From Flagellimonas profundi (GTDB taxonomy: Bacteria > Bacteroidota > Bacteroidia > Flavobacteriales > Flavobacteriaceae): a stretch of DNA of 64,000 nt. Below the pieces are notes generated by a model. The model was not told the origin of the DNA, did no database searches, and worked only from the letters and a program-made list of their open reading frames with translations. This document shows, in pieces, positions 27,391 to 37,920 of this stretch; position 1 is the stretch's first letter; the number at the start of each line of letters is the position of its first letter. Both the position numbers and the translations under genes were made by a program. The stretch is from assembly GCF_017313275.1 (NCBI RefSeq), contig NZ_JAFLNM010000002.1, forward strand, positions 186,001 to 250,000, written 5' to 3'.

Positions 27391-27474
27391 TTGACTACCA
27401 AGGTTTTATCCATTTTATCGATGAACTGCACGTTTTCTTTTTCTTCCAAAACGCAAAATATTTTTTAAAACCCT

Positions 27475-27504
27475 TTGTTATTTCTCACAATACCAGTATT
27501 TTAG
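27475..27504 (+). promoter_or_regulatory. Promoter of repeat unit 3
   Basis: TTG at 27475-27477, exactly 19 bp, then TATTTTAG at 27497-27504: a full Bacteroidota promoter. The conserved small-RNA segment starts five bases further on, where initiation would be expected. Confidence 0.65.
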
Positions 27505-27509
27505 TCTCG

Positions 27510-27580
27510 CCATAGCATAAGTAGGTTAAGTTTATGGTAAGATTTGGGACGAAAAGGGTGAGGGCTTCCTCACCCTTTTC
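27510..27580 (+). ncRNA. Putative small RNA, repeat unit 3
   Basis: Third copy of the 39-nt segment (one C-to-T change giving AAGTTTATGG), followed by a third unrelated terminator stem (AAAAGGGTGAGG, loop GCTT, CCTCACCCTTTT). It has the best promoter of the set. It points towards the convergent sodA gene. Confidence 0.72.
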
Positions 27581-27599
27581 TATTTAAAAAAATTAAAAC

Positions 27600-27632
27600 A
27601 AAAAAGCCGTGCACTCAGTGCACGGCTTTTTA
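27600..27632 (-). terminator. Bidirectional terminator downstream of sodA
   Basis: Near-perfect palindrome: AAAAAGCCGTGCACT and AGTGCACGGCTTTTT around a single C, 20 bp past the sodA stop and also downstream of small-RNA unit 3. Confidence 0.88.
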
Positions 27633-27651
27633 TAGTATAAAAGGCTAGTTA

Positions 27652-28260
27652 TTATTTACTAGCTGCATAGTTTTCAGAAACTTTATCCCAGTTGATCACA
27701 CTGAAAAATTCTGAAATGTATTCAGGTCTCCTATTTTGATAGTGCAAATAGTAAGCGTGCTCCCAAACATCCAATCCTAAAATTGGATATCCTCCGCAAC
27801 CTACGCCAGGCATAATGGGATTGTCTTGGTTTGGGGTTGAGCAAATTTCAACTTTGCCTCCTTTGTGAACACAAAGCCAAGCCCATCCAGATCCAAATCT
27901 GGAAGCTGCAGCTGCACTGAATTTTTCTTTAAAGGCATCGAAAGAACCAAAAGCCTCATCGATTGCGGAAGCCAACTCACCAGATGGAGTTCCTCCTCCG
28001 TTCGGTGACATAACTTCCCAAAAAAGACTGTGGTTAAAAAATCCTCCACCGTTGTTTCTAACTGCAGTATTGGACATATCCAAATTAGATAGGATATCCA
28101 CAATTTCTTTACCTGCCAAATCAGTCCCTTCGATTGCGGCATTCAACTTAGTAGTATAGCCATTGTGGTGCTTGGTATGGTGGATTTCCATGGTCCTTGC
28201 ATCTATATGAGGTTCCAATGCATCGTATGCATAGGGTAATTTAGGTAATTCAAAAGCCAT
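27652..28260 (-). CDS. sodA: Superoxide dismutase, Mn/Fe family (probably Mn)
   Basis: 202-aa enzyme dismutating superoxide. The ATG at 28260 gives the family start [20 protein letters not shown]; an upstream frame extension is not convincing. Metal ligands: His in [11 protein letters not shown], His in [11 protein letters not shown], and Asp/His in [19 protein letters not shown]. The Gln in [10 protein letters not shown] is the residue typical of Mn enzymes. No signal peptide, so cytoplasmic. Confidence 0.95.
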   Translation of the reverse strand: MAFELPKLPYAYDALEPHIDARTMEIHHTKHHNGYTTKLNAAIEGTDLAGKEIVDILSNLDMSNTAVRNNGGGFFNHSLFWEVMSPNGGGTPSGELASAIDEAFGSFDAFKEKFSAAAASRFGSGWAWLCVHKGGKVEICSTPNQDNPIMPGVGCGGYPILGLDVWEHAYYLHYQNRRPEYISEFFSVINWDKVSENYAASK

Positions 28261-28381
28261 AATATTATGTTTTTTTAGGTTATTAATCAATTTACGTAAA
28301 AATAAGAGTTTTAACATTTATATTCCGCTAAAACCATGTTAACATCAGGTAAGGAATCCTTATTTTGCATGAAAAAGGTTT

Positions 28382-31300
28382 TTGGAGGGCTCCAATTTTA
28401 AAATATACAGTGCATCTGCAGGTTCGGGCAAGACCTATGCCCTTGCCAAAACCTACCTTACCTTATTGCTTTCCAATGATTCTGCGATAAAATTCCGCCA
28501 GATTTTGGCCATAACGTTCACCAATAAGGCAGTGGACGAAATGAAGACCAGAATATTGGAAAACCTGTTCGCTTTTGGTCAGGACCAGGTTCCCGAAAAG
28601 CAGAAAAGTCTGTTCCAATCCCTTTGCGATGAACTCTCCCTTACCGAAGAGCAATTGCGACAACGGTCCCAACTTATTCTAAAGCGAATTCTGCACAACT
28701 ATTCCTTTTTTGAGATTTCGACCATTGATAAGTTCAACCACAAAATCATAAAAACTTTTGCCCGCGATCTTCACCTATCCCAAAATTTTGAGGTGGAGCT
28801 CAATCTCGACCTATTATTGGAAGAAGCCGTGGGAAGATTACTGGAGCGAGCCGGCAACGATGAAAAGCTCACCGAAGTACTGATTGCCTTTTCGCTCGAA
28901 AAAATTGATGATGACAAAAGCTGGAACATTACTTATGACCTTATAGAAATAGGAAAACTCCTCTTCCAAGAAAATCATGCAGCGCACATAAACCCATTGC
29001 GGGAAAAATCTATCGGAGATTTTCAGGACATCCAAAAACAGATAGCATCAGAAAGCAAGGCCATTGAGGAAAAAGTGGTACAACTAGCTCAAAATGTGCT
29101 CCAGGAAATACAGCAACAAGGGTTTGATTTTGCCGATTTTCCCAGAAAAACCTTGCCCAATCATTTTAAAAAAATGGTTGATGGGGAGTTCAGTCCGAAA
29201 AACCTATATACAAGCAAAACCCTGGAACCCAACTTGGTCGATGGTAAATTGCTCAAGGCAAGCGACAAAAGGGACATTACCACATTGGCAACAACTATTT
29301 TGGAAAACTATCTCTCCATAAAACGACTTGTTTATCGACATGCCTACCTCCAAAATATGTACGGCAATATGGTGCCAATGACGGTCTTGAACGAAATCGC
29401 CAAGGAAATCAAGAACATTGAATTGGACAGGGACATTATTCCTATTTCTTCCCTGAACGCGATTCTCTCCAAGGAAATCAAAAATCAACCGGTACCTTTC
29501 ATTTATGAACGCATGGGCGAAAAATACCGGCATTATTTTATTGATGAGTTCCAGGATACCTCCAAAATGCAATGGGAAAACCTAGTGCCGCTTATAGGGA
29601 ATGCCCTGGAAAGCGAGGATGAAAAGCATGAGCGTGGCTCCCTCTTTTTGGTAGGTGATGTAAAACAGGCCATTTATCGCTGGCGTGGAGGACGTGCCGA
29701 ACAGTTCCTGGACTTGATCAATGGAAAATCGCACCCATTTGTGGTGGAACCGAGCACCTATTCGTTGGATACCAACTGGAGGAGTTGTGATGAAATCGTG
29801 GACTTCAACAATAGTTTTTTCACGGAAATGGCGCCTGTGCTCGGCAATGAGGATTATCGCAACCTTTTTTTAAAAGATTCCCATCAAAAAACAAACAACA
29901 AGCCTGGAGGTTATATTCAAATGTCCTTTTTGGATGCAGATGCAGAAGATAAGGATGACGTCTACTGCGATGAAACCTTGAAAGCAGTTCAGCATATTGT
30001 TTCGGAAAACTATGCTTATTCAGATATCTGTGTATTAGTGCGGGACAATAAAAAAGGAATGCTGCTGGCAGATTTTTTGGCGCAGCAGAACATTCCCATC
30101 ATTTCTTCGGATGCACTTTTATTGGCAAAGAATGAGAAAGTCATCTTTTTGGTATCGATTCTCCGAGTTTTTGAAAATGTAAAAGATAGGGAGGCAGCAT
30201 ACCATATATTAATGTATCTGTCCCCCAATGAAAATGGCAAGCACAGCTTCATCAACAAACATTTGGATGACATTGAAACTTTCTTGGCCTCGGAATACAA
30301 CTTCCATATAAATGAACTGAAAGGAGCGCCTGTATTGACCATCATGGAAACCGCCATTGTGCAATTTGAGCTTTATCATGGCTCCGTGGCACACATCTCA
30401 TTTTTGATGGACGAAGTGCTTGATCTGGAAAAAAGAGAAGGACCCAGCGTATATGCCTTCCTTACTTATTGGGAGGTAAAAAAGGAATCCCTGTCCATTG
30501 CCGCTCCCGATGGTGTGGATGCCGTAAAAATCATGACCATTCACAAAGCCAAGGGCCTTGAGTTTCCTTTTGTGATTTTCCCTTTTGCCAATGCCGTTCT
30601 GGACGATAAACGGAAGAAGAAGAAAACTTGGGTTCCGGCCACCACCAAGGATGAGGCTTTGGGGTTGGATGAGTTCCTGATCAACAACAATAAGGATATG
30701 TTGGAATACAACGAGGTGGCCCAACAAAAATATATGGCCGAAGAGCAAAAAACCTTGCTGGATTCCATGAACGTGCTCTATGTGGCGCTGACCCGTCCCG
30801 TTAAAGGGCTCTTTATAATTACCGAAAAACCCAAGAAAGATATTGCTGCCGTTGAGGCAGCTGCATCCTACTCGGACCTTTTCCAATGGTACGTGCAGCA
30901 AAAGAAGATTTCCGAAAACGAAAGTGGGACTTACACCGTTGGAACTTTTCCATCAAAAGAGGTGGCGATCTCTTCTTCGGAATCAACCCAGAACTACATA
31001 TACTATGTTACCCGACCCAAAGATGATGAAGGATTCAGGATTTCCACAAAATCCGGCCGCTTGTGGGACGATGAACGGATTGAAGCCATTGAAATGGGAA
31101 ATGTAATCCACTTTGCTTTGAGCCAAATTGAAACCATAAACGACGTTAATGCCGTTTTGGAACGTTTGGAAATTGAGGGGCATTTTCCACAAGAAGCGGC
31201 CAGCGACATCAAACAAAAAATAATGGCTGTTGTGAACCATCCCAAATTGAAGGATTTGTTCTTGGAAGACCTTCAAGTATTGAATGAAAGGGAAATCTTG

Positions 31301-31507
31301 ACCACGGATGGGCATTCCCTTCGTCCCGATAGAATTGTTATTTCAGGAAATGAAGCCACCATCATTGATTACAAAACAGGAAAACCATCGCCCAAGCACA
31401 AGGAACAGATTACCAACTACGCCGATATTTTAAGAGATATGGATTTTCAAATCAAACAATCGGTTATTGTTTATATTGACCAAAAAATAGACCCTATTTT
31501 TGTATAA
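28382..31507 (+). CDS. AddA-like UvrD/RecB helicase with C-terminal RecB-type nuclease
   Basis: 1041-aa subunit of a double-strand-break resection enzyme. Walker A ASAGSGKT is at residues 11-18, Walker B DEFQDTS near 388, then [31 protein letters not shown] and [12 protein letters not shown] as superfamily 1 helicase motifs. The C-terminus has the PD-(D/E)XK signature (RPDRIVI then [10 protein letters not shown], near residue 995). The start is a TTG at 28382; no ATG is available near the Walker A motif. The AddB-like partner is 2.75 kb downstream, with kbl and an OmpA gene between. Confidence 0.92.
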   Translation: MEGSNFKIYSASAGSGKTYALAKTYLTLLLSNDSAIKFRQILAITFTNKAVDEMKTRILENLFAFGQDQVPEKQKSLFQSLCDELSLTEEQLRQRSQLILKRILHNYSFFEISTIDKFNHKIIKTFARDLHLSQNFEVELNLDLLLEEAVGRLLERAGNDEKLTEVLIAFSLEKIDDDKSWNITYDLIEIGKLLFQENHAAHINPLREKSIGDFQDIQKQIASESKAIEEKVVQLAQNVLQEIQQQGFDFADFPRKTLPNHFKKMVDGEFSPKNLYTSKTLEPNLVDGKLLKASDKRDITTLATTILENYLSIKRLVYRHAYLQNMYGNMVPMTVLNEIAKEIKNIELDRDIIPISSLNAILSKEIKNQPVPFIYERMGEKYRHYFIDEFQDTSKMQWENLVPLIGNALESEDEKHERGSLFLVGDVKQAIYRWRGGRAEQFLDLINGKSHPFVVEPSTYSLDTNWRSCDEIVDFNNSFFTEMAPVLGNEDYRNLFLKDSHQKTNNKPGGYIQMSFLDADAEDKDDVYCDETLKAVQHIVSENYAYSDICVLVRDNKKGMLLADFLAQQNIPIISSDALLLAKNEKVIFLVSILRVFENVKDREAAYHILMYLSPNENGKHSFINKHLDDIETFLASEYNFHINELKGAPVLTIMETAIVQFELYHGSVAHISFLMDEVLDLEKREGPSVYAFLTYWEVKKESLSIAAPDGVDAVKIMTIHKAKGLEFPFVIFPFANAVLDDKRKKKKTWVPATTKDEALGLDEFLINNNKDMLEYNEVAQQKYMAEEQKTLLDSMNVLYVALTRPVKGLFIITEKPKKDIAAVEAAASYSDLFQWYVQQKKISENESGTYTVGTFPSKEVAISSSESTQNYIYYVTRPKDDEGFRISTKSGRLWDDERIEAIEMGNVIHFALSQIETINDVNAVLERLEIEGHFPQEAASDIKQKIMAVVNHPKLKDLFLEDLQVLNEREILTTDGHSLRPDRIVISGNEATIIDYKTGKPSPKHKEQITNYADILRDMDFQIKQSVIVYIDQKIDPIFV

Positions 31508-31521
31508 AGTTATTTAAAGAT

Positions 31522-32715
31522 ATGTACGGAAAAATAAAAGAGCATTTGGCCCAAGAACTGGAAGCGATCAAAGAAGCTGGCCTATTTAAAAAAGAACGAA
31601 TTATCACCTCCCCACAAGGGGCGGTCATAAAAATCTCCACGGGAGAGGAAGTGATCAATTTTTGTGCCAACAACTATCTGGGACTGTCTTCCCATCCAGA
31701 TGTGATCCAAGCCGCCAAAGACACCATGGACACTCATGGCTTTGGAATGTCTTCGGTACGCTTTATTTGTGGAACCCAGGACATTCATAAAGAATTAGAA
31801 AAGAAAATCGCCGACTTCTACGGAACGGAGGATACCATATTATACGCGGCAGCCTTTGATGCCAACGGAGGGGTTTTTGAGCCATTGCTCACTGCAGAAG
31901 ATGCCATTATCTCCGATTCCTTGAACCATGCCTCCATTATTGACGGCGTTCGTTTGTGCAAAGCAAAGCGCTACAGATACGCCAACAACGATATGGCCGA
32001 CCTTGAGGAAAAACTCAAACAAAGTAATACCGATGGTGCACGATTCAAAATAATCGTGACCGATGGTGTGTTCTCCATGGACGGCTTGTTGGCTCCTTTG
32101 GACAACATATGTGACCTAGCGGATAAATATGATGCCATGGTTATGATCGACGAATGCCATGCCGCCGGTTTTATTGGCGAAACAGGTCGCGGAACATTGG
32201 AAGAAAAAGATGTTATGGGCCGAATCGATATTATCACCGGTACATTGGGTAAAGCACTGGGCGGCGCCATGGGCGGTTATACTACAGGTAAAAAAGAAAT
32301 TATCGAGATGTTACGCCAACGCTCCAGACCTTATTTGTTCTCCAACTCGTTGGCACCTGCCATCGTTGGTGCATCCATCAAGGTTTTTGACATGCTTGAT
32401 ACGGACACGACTTTGAGGGATAAGTTGGAAAGCAACACGGAATACTTCAAAAAAGGAATGAAAGAGGCTGGCTTTGACATTATTGACGGTGATTCCGCCA
32501 TAGTACCAGTAATGCTCTACGATGCGAAGCTTTCACAAAACATGGCGGATATGCTTTTGGAGGAAGGGATCTACGTGATTGGATTCTTCTATCCGGTAGT
32601 CCCAAAAGACAAAGCAAGAATCAGGGTACAGCTTTCAGCAGCCCACGAAAAGGAACATTTAGACCGAGCAATAAAAGCCTTCGTTAAAGTAGGAAAATCG
32701 TTAAATGTCATCTAA
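31522..32715 (+). CDS. kbl: Glycine C-acetyltransferase (2-amino-3-ketobutyrate CoA ligase)
   Basis: 397-aa PLP enzyme of the alpha-oxoamine synthase family, cleaving 2-amino-3-oxobutyrate with CoA to glycine and acetyl-CoA in threonine breakdown. N-terminal [28 protein letters not shown], the cofactor aspartate/histidine region [10 protein letters not shown], and Schiff-base Lys in [15 protein letters not shown]. It starts 14 bp after the helicase gene, so it is co-transcribed with it. No tdh is adjacent. Confidence 0.94.
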   Translation: MYGKIKEHLAQELEAIKEAGLFKKERIITSPQGAVIKISTGEEVINFCANNYLGLSSHPDVIQAAKDTMDTHGFGMSSVRFICGTQDIHKELEKKIADFYGTEDTILYAAAFDANGGVFEPLLTAEDAIISDSLNHASIIDGVRLCKAKRYRYANNDMADLEEKLKQSNTDGARFKIIVTDGVFSMDGLLAPLDNICDLADKYDAMVMIDECHAAGFIGETGRGTLEEKDVMGRIDIITGTLGKALGGAMGGYTTGKKEIIEMLRQRSRPYLFSNSLAPAIVGASIKVFDMLDTDTTLRDKLESNTEYFKKGMKEAGFDIIDGDSAIVPVMLYDAKLSQNMADMLLEEGIYVIGFFYPVVPKDKARIRVQLSAAHEKEHLDRAIKAFVKVGKSLNVI

Positions 32716-32774
32716 ATTCGATGAAATGCAGTAATTCTTCTGGCAAATGAGTCAAAAAAAAAGAAATTTAGATT

Positions 32775-32804
32775 TTGTTAATAAGTCTTAACAACTTACA
32801 TTTG
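32775..32804 (+). promoter_or_regulatory. Strong Bacteroidota promoter of the OmpA-family gene
   Basis: TTG, a 19-bp spacer, then TACATTTG: full match to the -33/-7 consensus, about 35 bp before the OmpA start codon. High expression of this gene is also suggested by its narrow codon choice. Confidence 0.7.
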
Positions 32805-32838
32805 CTGCTGATAAACACTTAAACTTAAAATTTTGAGC

Positions 32839-34197
32839 ATGAAACATCTTAGCAAATTATTGGTTGTTGCTCTTGTATTTGTAGGGTTCAACAGCATACA
32901 AGCGCAAGACGAAAATAATCCCTGGCAAGTTAGCATTGGGGTGAATGCGATAGACACTTATCCTACTAACGATAGTAACAACCCTCTTTCAAGTACTACA
33001 TTGTTCGATGAGTACTTTAACGTATCAGATCACTGGAACATTTTGCCTTCTGTATCCTATGTAGGCGTTTCCAAGTACATCGGAGATGGTTTTTCTGTTG
33101 GAGCTAGAGGTTCCTTGAACAGAATCGAAAAAATAGGAGATGCATCTGTTGATGATTTGTCTCACTACGCCATTGATGGTACAATTAAGTACAACTTCCT
33201 TAAAAACACTACAATCGATCCTTTCGTAGAAGTAGGTGGTGGTTATACTTGGATAGACGAAATTGGTGCCGGTACCGTAAATGGTGGTGTTGGTGTTAAC
33301 CTTTGGTTTTCTGACAACCTAGGTTTCACACTTCAAACACAATACAAGCACGCTTTCGAAGATTACTTGGTTAAGCATTTCCAACATATGGCTGGTATCA
33401 GCATTAAGTTTGGTGGTACTGACACTGATGGTGACGGTATCTACGACAAAGACGATGCTTGTCCAGAAGTTGCTGGTCTAGAGGCATTTAACGGATGTCC
33501 TGATTCTGACGGTGACGGTATCGAAGATGCTAAAGATGCTTGTCCTAACGAAGCTGGTTCTAAAGAAATGAACGGATGTCCTGATGCTGACGGTGACGGT
33601 GTTGCCGATAAAGATGACGCTTGTCCAAGCACTCCAGGTCTTCCTGCTCTAGCTGGTTGTCCTGATGCTGACGGTGACGGTGTTGCTGATAAAGATGATG
33701 AGTGTCCTAACGAAGCTGGTCCTGCTGAAAACGACGGATGCCCTTGGCCTGATGGTGATGGCGACGGAGTTCTTGACAAAGACGATCAGTGTCCAGAAAT
33801 TGCTGGTACTGTTGCTAACAACGGTTGTCCAGAAGTAACTGAAGAAGTTCAAAAACAATTGAACGATTACGCTAGAACTATCTTGTTCGATACTGGTAAG
33901 TCTTCTATCAAAGCAGAGTCTACTTCTGTAATGGTTGACATCATCCAAATCTTGAACGAGTATCCTAACGCTAAGTTTACTGTTGAAGGTCACACTGACA
34001 GCGTAGGTAGCGAAAGCTTGAACCAGAAACTTTCTGAAGAAAGAGCTAACTCTGTTAGAGATTTCTTGATCGACAAAGGAATCGATGCTGATAGACTTTC
34101 TGCTATCGGTTACGGTGAGGCTAAGCCAATCGCCACTAACAACACAAGAGCTGGTAGAGCACAAAACAGACGAGTTGAAATCAACTTGATCAAATAA
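32839..34197 (+). CDS. OmpA-family outer-membrane protein with thrombospondin type 3 repeats
   Basis: 452-aa protein: Sec signal ([20 protein letters not shown], cut after QA), an N-terminal eight-strand-like barrel to about residue 190, then five Ca-binding-type repeats of the form DxDGDGxxDxxDxCP (residues about 194-330), and a C-terminal OmpA peptidoglycan-binding domain ([20 protein letters not shown], then [11 protein letters not shown]). ATG 32839 is preferred over the TTG two codons earlier. Strong bias for GGT, GCT, GAC and AAC codons suggests abundance. It has its own promoter and terminator. Confidence 0.95.
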   Translation: MKHLSKLLVVALVFVGFNSIQAQDENNPWQVSIGVNAIDTYPTNDSNNPLSSTTLFDEYFNVSDHWNILPSVSYVGVSKYIGDGFSVGARGSLNRIEKIGDASVDDLSHYAIDGTIKYNFLKNTTIDPFVEVGGGYTWIDEIGAGTVNGGVGVNLWFSDNLGFTLQTQYKHAFEDYLVKHFQHMAGISIKFGGTDTDGDGIYDKDDACPEVAGLEAFNGCPDSDGDGIEDAKDACPNEAGSKEMNGCPDADGDGVADKDDACPSTPGLPALAGCPDADGDGVADKDDECPNEAGPAENDGCPWPDGDGDGVLDKDDQCPEIAGTVANNGCPEVTEEVQKQLNDYARTILFDTGKSSIKAESTSVMVDIIQILNEYPNAKFTVEGHTDSVGSESLNQKLSEERANSVRDFLIDKGIDADRLSAIGYGEAKPIATNNTRAGRAQNRRVEINLIK

Positions 34198-34219
34198 TAA
34201 AAGAAACAAAGTTTTCTTT

Positions 34220-34252
34220 AAAAAGGCTCCGCAAATGCGGGGCCTTTTTTAT
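34220..34252 (+). terminator. Terminator after OmpA-family gene
   Basis: Stem AAAAAGGCTCCGC with GCGGGGCCTTTTTT around AAAT, followed by ATTTTT. It ends ten bases before the AddB-like start, so that gene needs read-through or a promoter in this region. Confidence 0.85.
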
Positions 34253-34261
34253 TTTTAATCC

Positions 34262-36994
34262 ATGCACGATACTTTCCTTGAATATGTACTGGATGACCTC
34301 CTTAAAAAGAAGCTGGATATTACCCAATGCACCTTTGTACTGCCCAGTAAACGATCGGGGACCTTTTTAAAAAAACATATCGCCAATAGGCTGGAGAAAA
34401 ACATATTTAGTCCAGAAGTAGTATCCATTCAGGAATTCATCGGAAAATTATCAGATTTAAATCAGGCCTCCAATATTGATTTGTTGCTCCTTCTCTTTAA
34501 GGTTTACAAACAATCCGAGATAAAGGAATCAGATGATTTTGCGTCCTTTATCACTTGGGGACAAACCTTGTTGCAAGACTTCAATGAAATTGATGGCTAT
34601 CTGATACCGGCCACCGATATTTTGAATTATTTATCCGCTATCAAGGAAATCAACCATTGGTCCACTAGCAAGGAAAAATCAGAGCTAGTAGAGAACTATC
34701 TACAACTTTGGAAAAACCTGGAAACCATATACAATGATTTTTATGATGCCCTGCTCGAACAAAAAAGAGGCTATCAAGGATTGATCCAACGGGAAGCCGT
34801 CAAGGTTATTCAAAGTGGTGATTACAAAGAAACAAGTGCCAACCCAATTGTATTTATTGGTTTCAACGCCTTGAACGCCGCAGAATCCACTATTGTTCAA
34901 TATTATCTAGAACAGGGCAACTCCCACATCTATTGGGACATCGATTCCTATTTTTTAAACGATCCTTTGCACGATGCGGGTTTATTTATCAGGGATTACC
35001 AATACAATTGGCCTTACTACAAGCACGGGCACAACATAGAGCCACAGGACAATTTTCTTCAAAATAAGAATATCACAATCACTGGGGTCCCTAAAAGTAT
35101 CTCACAGACCAAATATGTGGGTCAACTGTTGCAAGAAATAGGGGAGAAAGAAGAAATCGATCTTAGCAAAACCGCTTTGGTCCTAGCTGATGAAACCTTG
35201 CTGAACCCTATGCTCAATGGAATTCCAAGCAGCATACCTGAAGTTAACATTACTATGGGAATGCCATTGAACAAAACGGTGCTGTATTCCTTTTTTATGA
35301 ACTTTTTGGAACTGCACCTCAACGTTTCTGAGCGAGGCTGGTTTTTTAAGCGGGTATTGGAATTTATCTCCAACCCCTACACACTCACCCTGTCCAACGA
35401 AGCGCAAGAAAACTTTGCGCAACGTATGTCCAAGGATATTAAAGAAGCCAACCTGCTTTACATCAATTCAGAAACGCTCGAAAAATATCCAAAGGCAAAA
35501 GCATTGTTGTCGATTATTTTTCCTGAAGGAACCATCAGCCCATTGGATTGGATAAACAACTGTCTGTTGCTCATAGAACGATTGAAAATCATCTATCAAG
35601 AAGAAAAAAATACGCTGGAACTGGAATATCTATATCGATTCTATGCGCTCTTCAACCAGTTGGGCCAATATTTGGACAAGGTCGATTTTATGGGCGAGCT
35701 TAAATCCATCAAAAATCTATTCAAACAATTGGCCCATATGGAAACACTGGATTTTATTGGCCAGCCATTAACGGGCTTTCAAATTATGGGAATGTTGGAG
35801 AGTAGAAACCTGGATTTTGAAACGGTGATCATTACCTCCGTGAACGAGGGGATTCTCCCTTCTGGAAAATCCAACAATTCCTTTATTCCGTTTGATGTAA
35901 AACGCGATTATGGCCTTCCCACTTACAAAGAAAAGGATGCCATCTATGTGTACCATTTTTATAGACTGATCCAGAGAGCGAAGAATATCTTCATCACCTA
36001 TAACACCGAACCCGATGTACTGGAAGGTGGGGAAAAGAGCCGATTGATCACACAGTTGCTGACGGATAAAAACCTAAAAAACAACATTACCCATACCATA
36101 GCCACACCCAAGATTTCCATTGACCCCAAACCACTTATCCAAATTGAAAAGGACGGCCAGTTTATGGAAGATTTAAAAGCATTTGCGCAAAAAGGTTTTT
36201 CTCCCACCTCATTGACCAATTACATCAAAAACCCGATTGATTTCTACATCAGGAATATGCTTAAGATCAACGATTTGGAGGAAGTGGAGGAAAATATTGC
36301 GGCCAATACCTTCGGGACCATTATTCACGATAGTTTGGAGCAACTGTACAGCTCCTTCATTGACCATCTGTTGACGGAAGAAAACATCAAATCCCTAAAA
36401 AAACAAGTCCCCGAAGTGGTGCAACATCATTTTACCGAGAAACTTTCCGGGGTAGATGTTTCCAAGGGAAAATTCTTGTTGGTGTACAATGTTATCCTGA
36501 AATACCTTACTAACTTTTTGGACGATGAGCTCCAACAGCTGAAGCACCACGAAATCAAAATATTGGCGCTCGAGGAACGCTACGAAGAATTTATTACAGT
36601 GCCCGGGATTGACTTTCCCATCAAATTAAAGGGCACTTTGGACCGCGTGGACGAATTTGACGGCACCGTACGCATTATTGACTACAAAACGGGCAAGGTA
36701 GAGGCCAAAAATGTAAAAATAACGGATTGGGAAGCCCTCATCACGGATTATGATAAGAGCAAAGCCTTTCAATTGCTCTGTTACGCCTACCTCTATTCCA
36801 AAAAATATGGTACTAGCGACGTACAGGCAGGAATCATCTCATTTAAACATTTGGGCAAAGGATTGTTTCCCTTTTCAGAGGACAAGGATACCCGAATACA
36901 TGCGGATACCCTTGCAACCTTTGAAAATTTTTTGTTCCGATTGATAAGTGAAATCTGCAATGAAGCAGTTCCCCTAACTGAAAAAATAGATTGA
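34262..36994 (+). CDS. AddB-like PD-(D/E)XK nuclease/helicase-fold subunit
   Basis: 910-aa partner of the AddA-like helicase. The N-terminus (CTFVLPSKRSGTFLKKHIAN) resembles the degenerate helicase entry of AddB. The C-terminal nuclease domain is clear from about residue 640 (SPTSLTNYIKNPIDFYIRNM) through GTIIHDSLEQLYSS, LKGTLDRVDEFDG and [12 protein letters not shown] near 805, supplying the PD-(D/E)XK residues. The four cysteines of an iron-sulfur cluster found in some AddB proteins are not seen. It ends directly against the convergent SDR gene. Confidence 0.9.
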   Translation: MHDTFLEYVLDDLLKKKLDITQCTFVLPSKRSGTFLKKHIANRLEKNIFSPEVVSIQEFIGKLSDLNQASNIDLLLLLFKVYKQSEIKESDDFASFITWGQTLLQDFNEIDGYLIPATDILNYLSAIKEINHWSTSKEKSELVENYLQLWKNLETIYNDFYDALLEQKRGYQGLIQREAVKVIQSGDYKETSANPIVFIGFNALNAAESTIVQYYLEQGNSHIYWDIDSYFLNDPLHDAGLFIRDYQYNWPYYKHGHNIEPQDNFLQNKNITITGVPKSISQTKYVGQLLQEIGEKEEIDLSKTALVLADETLLNPMLNGIPSSIPEVNITMGMPLNKTVLYSFFMNFLELHLNVSERGWFFKRVLEFISNPYTLTLSNEAQENFAQRMSKDIKEANLLYINSETLEKYPKAKALLSIIFPEGTISPLDWINNCLLLIERLKIIYQEEKNTLELEYLYRFYALFNQLGQYLDKVDFMGELKSIKNLFKQLAHMETLDFIGQPLTGFQIMGMLESRNLDFETVIITSVNEGILPSGKSNNSFIPFDVKRDYGLPTYKEKDAIYVYHFYRLIQRAKNIFITYNTEPDVLEGGEKSRLITQLLTDKNLKNNITHTIATPKISIDPKPLIQIEKDGQFMEDLKAFAQKGFSPTSLTNYIKNPIDFYIRNMLKINDLEEVEENIAANTFGTIIHDSLEQLYSSFIDHLLTEENIKSLKKQVPEVVQHHFTEKLSGVDVSKGKFLLVYNVILKYLTNFLDDELQQLKHHEIKILALEERYEEFITVPGIDFPIKLKGTLDRVDEFDGTVRIIDYKTGKVEAKNVKITDWEALITDYDKSKAFQLLCYAYLYSKKYGTSDVQAGIISFKHLGKGLFPFSEDKDTRIHADTLATFENFLFRLISEICNEAVPLTEKID

Positions 36995-37705
36995 TTATTT
37001 CAAATCCGGACGTGTGGGGCGCACCTCTATCTTACTTGGCAAGGTACGTGGGTGCATCGTGAGCAGATCAATGACCAATTTACCAATATCCTCCGGCTGA
37101 ATCTTCCATGCATCCTTATCCGATGGTTCGTTGTTGTTGAAATGACTTGCCACCGAACCGGGCATAATGGTGGTAACTTTAATGTTGTACTGTCTCAAAT
37201 CCAGCATAGCGGCCTGCGTAAAACCGACCACACCAAACTTCGTGGCGTTGTAACCCGCTGCGGTAGGGAAAAAGTTGGTTCCCGCCAAGCTGGCCAAGGT
37301 CATATAGTACCCTTCGGATTTTTTCAAGGCATCCACGGAGGCTTTTAGCGTGTGGTATACCCCGTTCAAGTTGGTATCGATCATTTGATGCCATTTCTCG
37401 TCTTCCAATTCATCTATCGGGGCAAAATGCCCTACGCCCGCATTGGCCATTACCACATCCAACTGTCCCCATTTATCGAGAATGGCGGCTACGGCCTTTT
37501 TCTCATCTTCCAATTTGGACACGTCGGACACCAATCCCAATACATTGTCTGGATTGTTCAAGCCTTTTACGGCGGCATCGGCACTTTCTTGACTACGTCC
37601 ACTAACGGCCACCTTCATGCCCTGTTCCAACAAGCTTTCGGCAATTCCGTATCCAATGCCTTTTGTTCCTCCTGTGATGTATGCTACTTTTCCTTCTAGT
37701 TTCAT
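36995..37705 (-). CDS. Short-chain dehydrogenase/reductase
   Basis: 236-aa classical SDR. NAD(P)-binding TGGTKGIGYGIAES, the NAG-type motif MANAGVGHF, the catalytic Tyr/Lys in GYNATKFG and an upstream Ser in TLASLAG. Basic residue placement after the first strand (SGRSQ) hints at NADP preference. The substrate is not predictable. Its stop abuts the stop of the AddB-like gene with no spacer. Confidence 0.92.
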   Translation of the reverse strand: MKLEGKVAYITGGTKGIGYGIAESLLEQGMKVAVSGRSQESADAAVKGLNNPDNVLGLVSDVSKLEDEKKAVAAILDKWGQLDVVMANAGVGHFAPIDELEDEKWHQMIDTNLNGVYHTLKASVDALKKSEGYYMTLASLAGTNFFPTAAGYNATKFGVVGFTQAAMLDLRQYNIKVTTIMPGSVASHFNNNEPSDKDAWKIQPEDIGKLVIDLLTMHPRTLPSKIEVRPTRPDLK

Positions 37706-37752
37706 GTTGATTTTGTTTTGAAGTAAAGTTCAAAAAAGCAGTGGCCAAATAC

Positions 37753-37775
37753 AAAAAATCCATCCTAAAGGATGG
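37753..37775 (-). terminator. Hairpin with T tract upstream of the SDR gene
   Basis: CCATCC-TAAA-GGATGG with a T-rich run on the minus strand side (from AAAAAAT). It lies about 50 bp before the SDR start, so it may be a leader attenuator or the end of an unseen minus-strand transcript. The remaining intergenic region to 37920 shows nothing else recognisable. Confidence 0.4.
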
Positions 37776-37920
37776 TTAATGTTTAAGGGTTGTTCAAACT
37801 ATTATTGCCTTTCTTGAAAAATGGTACATTTATGATAAATGATGCTAGAAAAAGGAAGGGCTCCTTGGGTCCAGAGGTGATTTAAGATATAAATTGAGGA
37901 ATAGCGTACAAACAACTAAA

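Noticed and set aside
33420..33840. Tandem-like DNA repeat (GATGGTGACGGT-type) within the OmpA gene
   Set aside because: It is the coding sequence of thrombospondin type 3 calcium repeats with biased codons, not a noncoding repeat or CRISPR.
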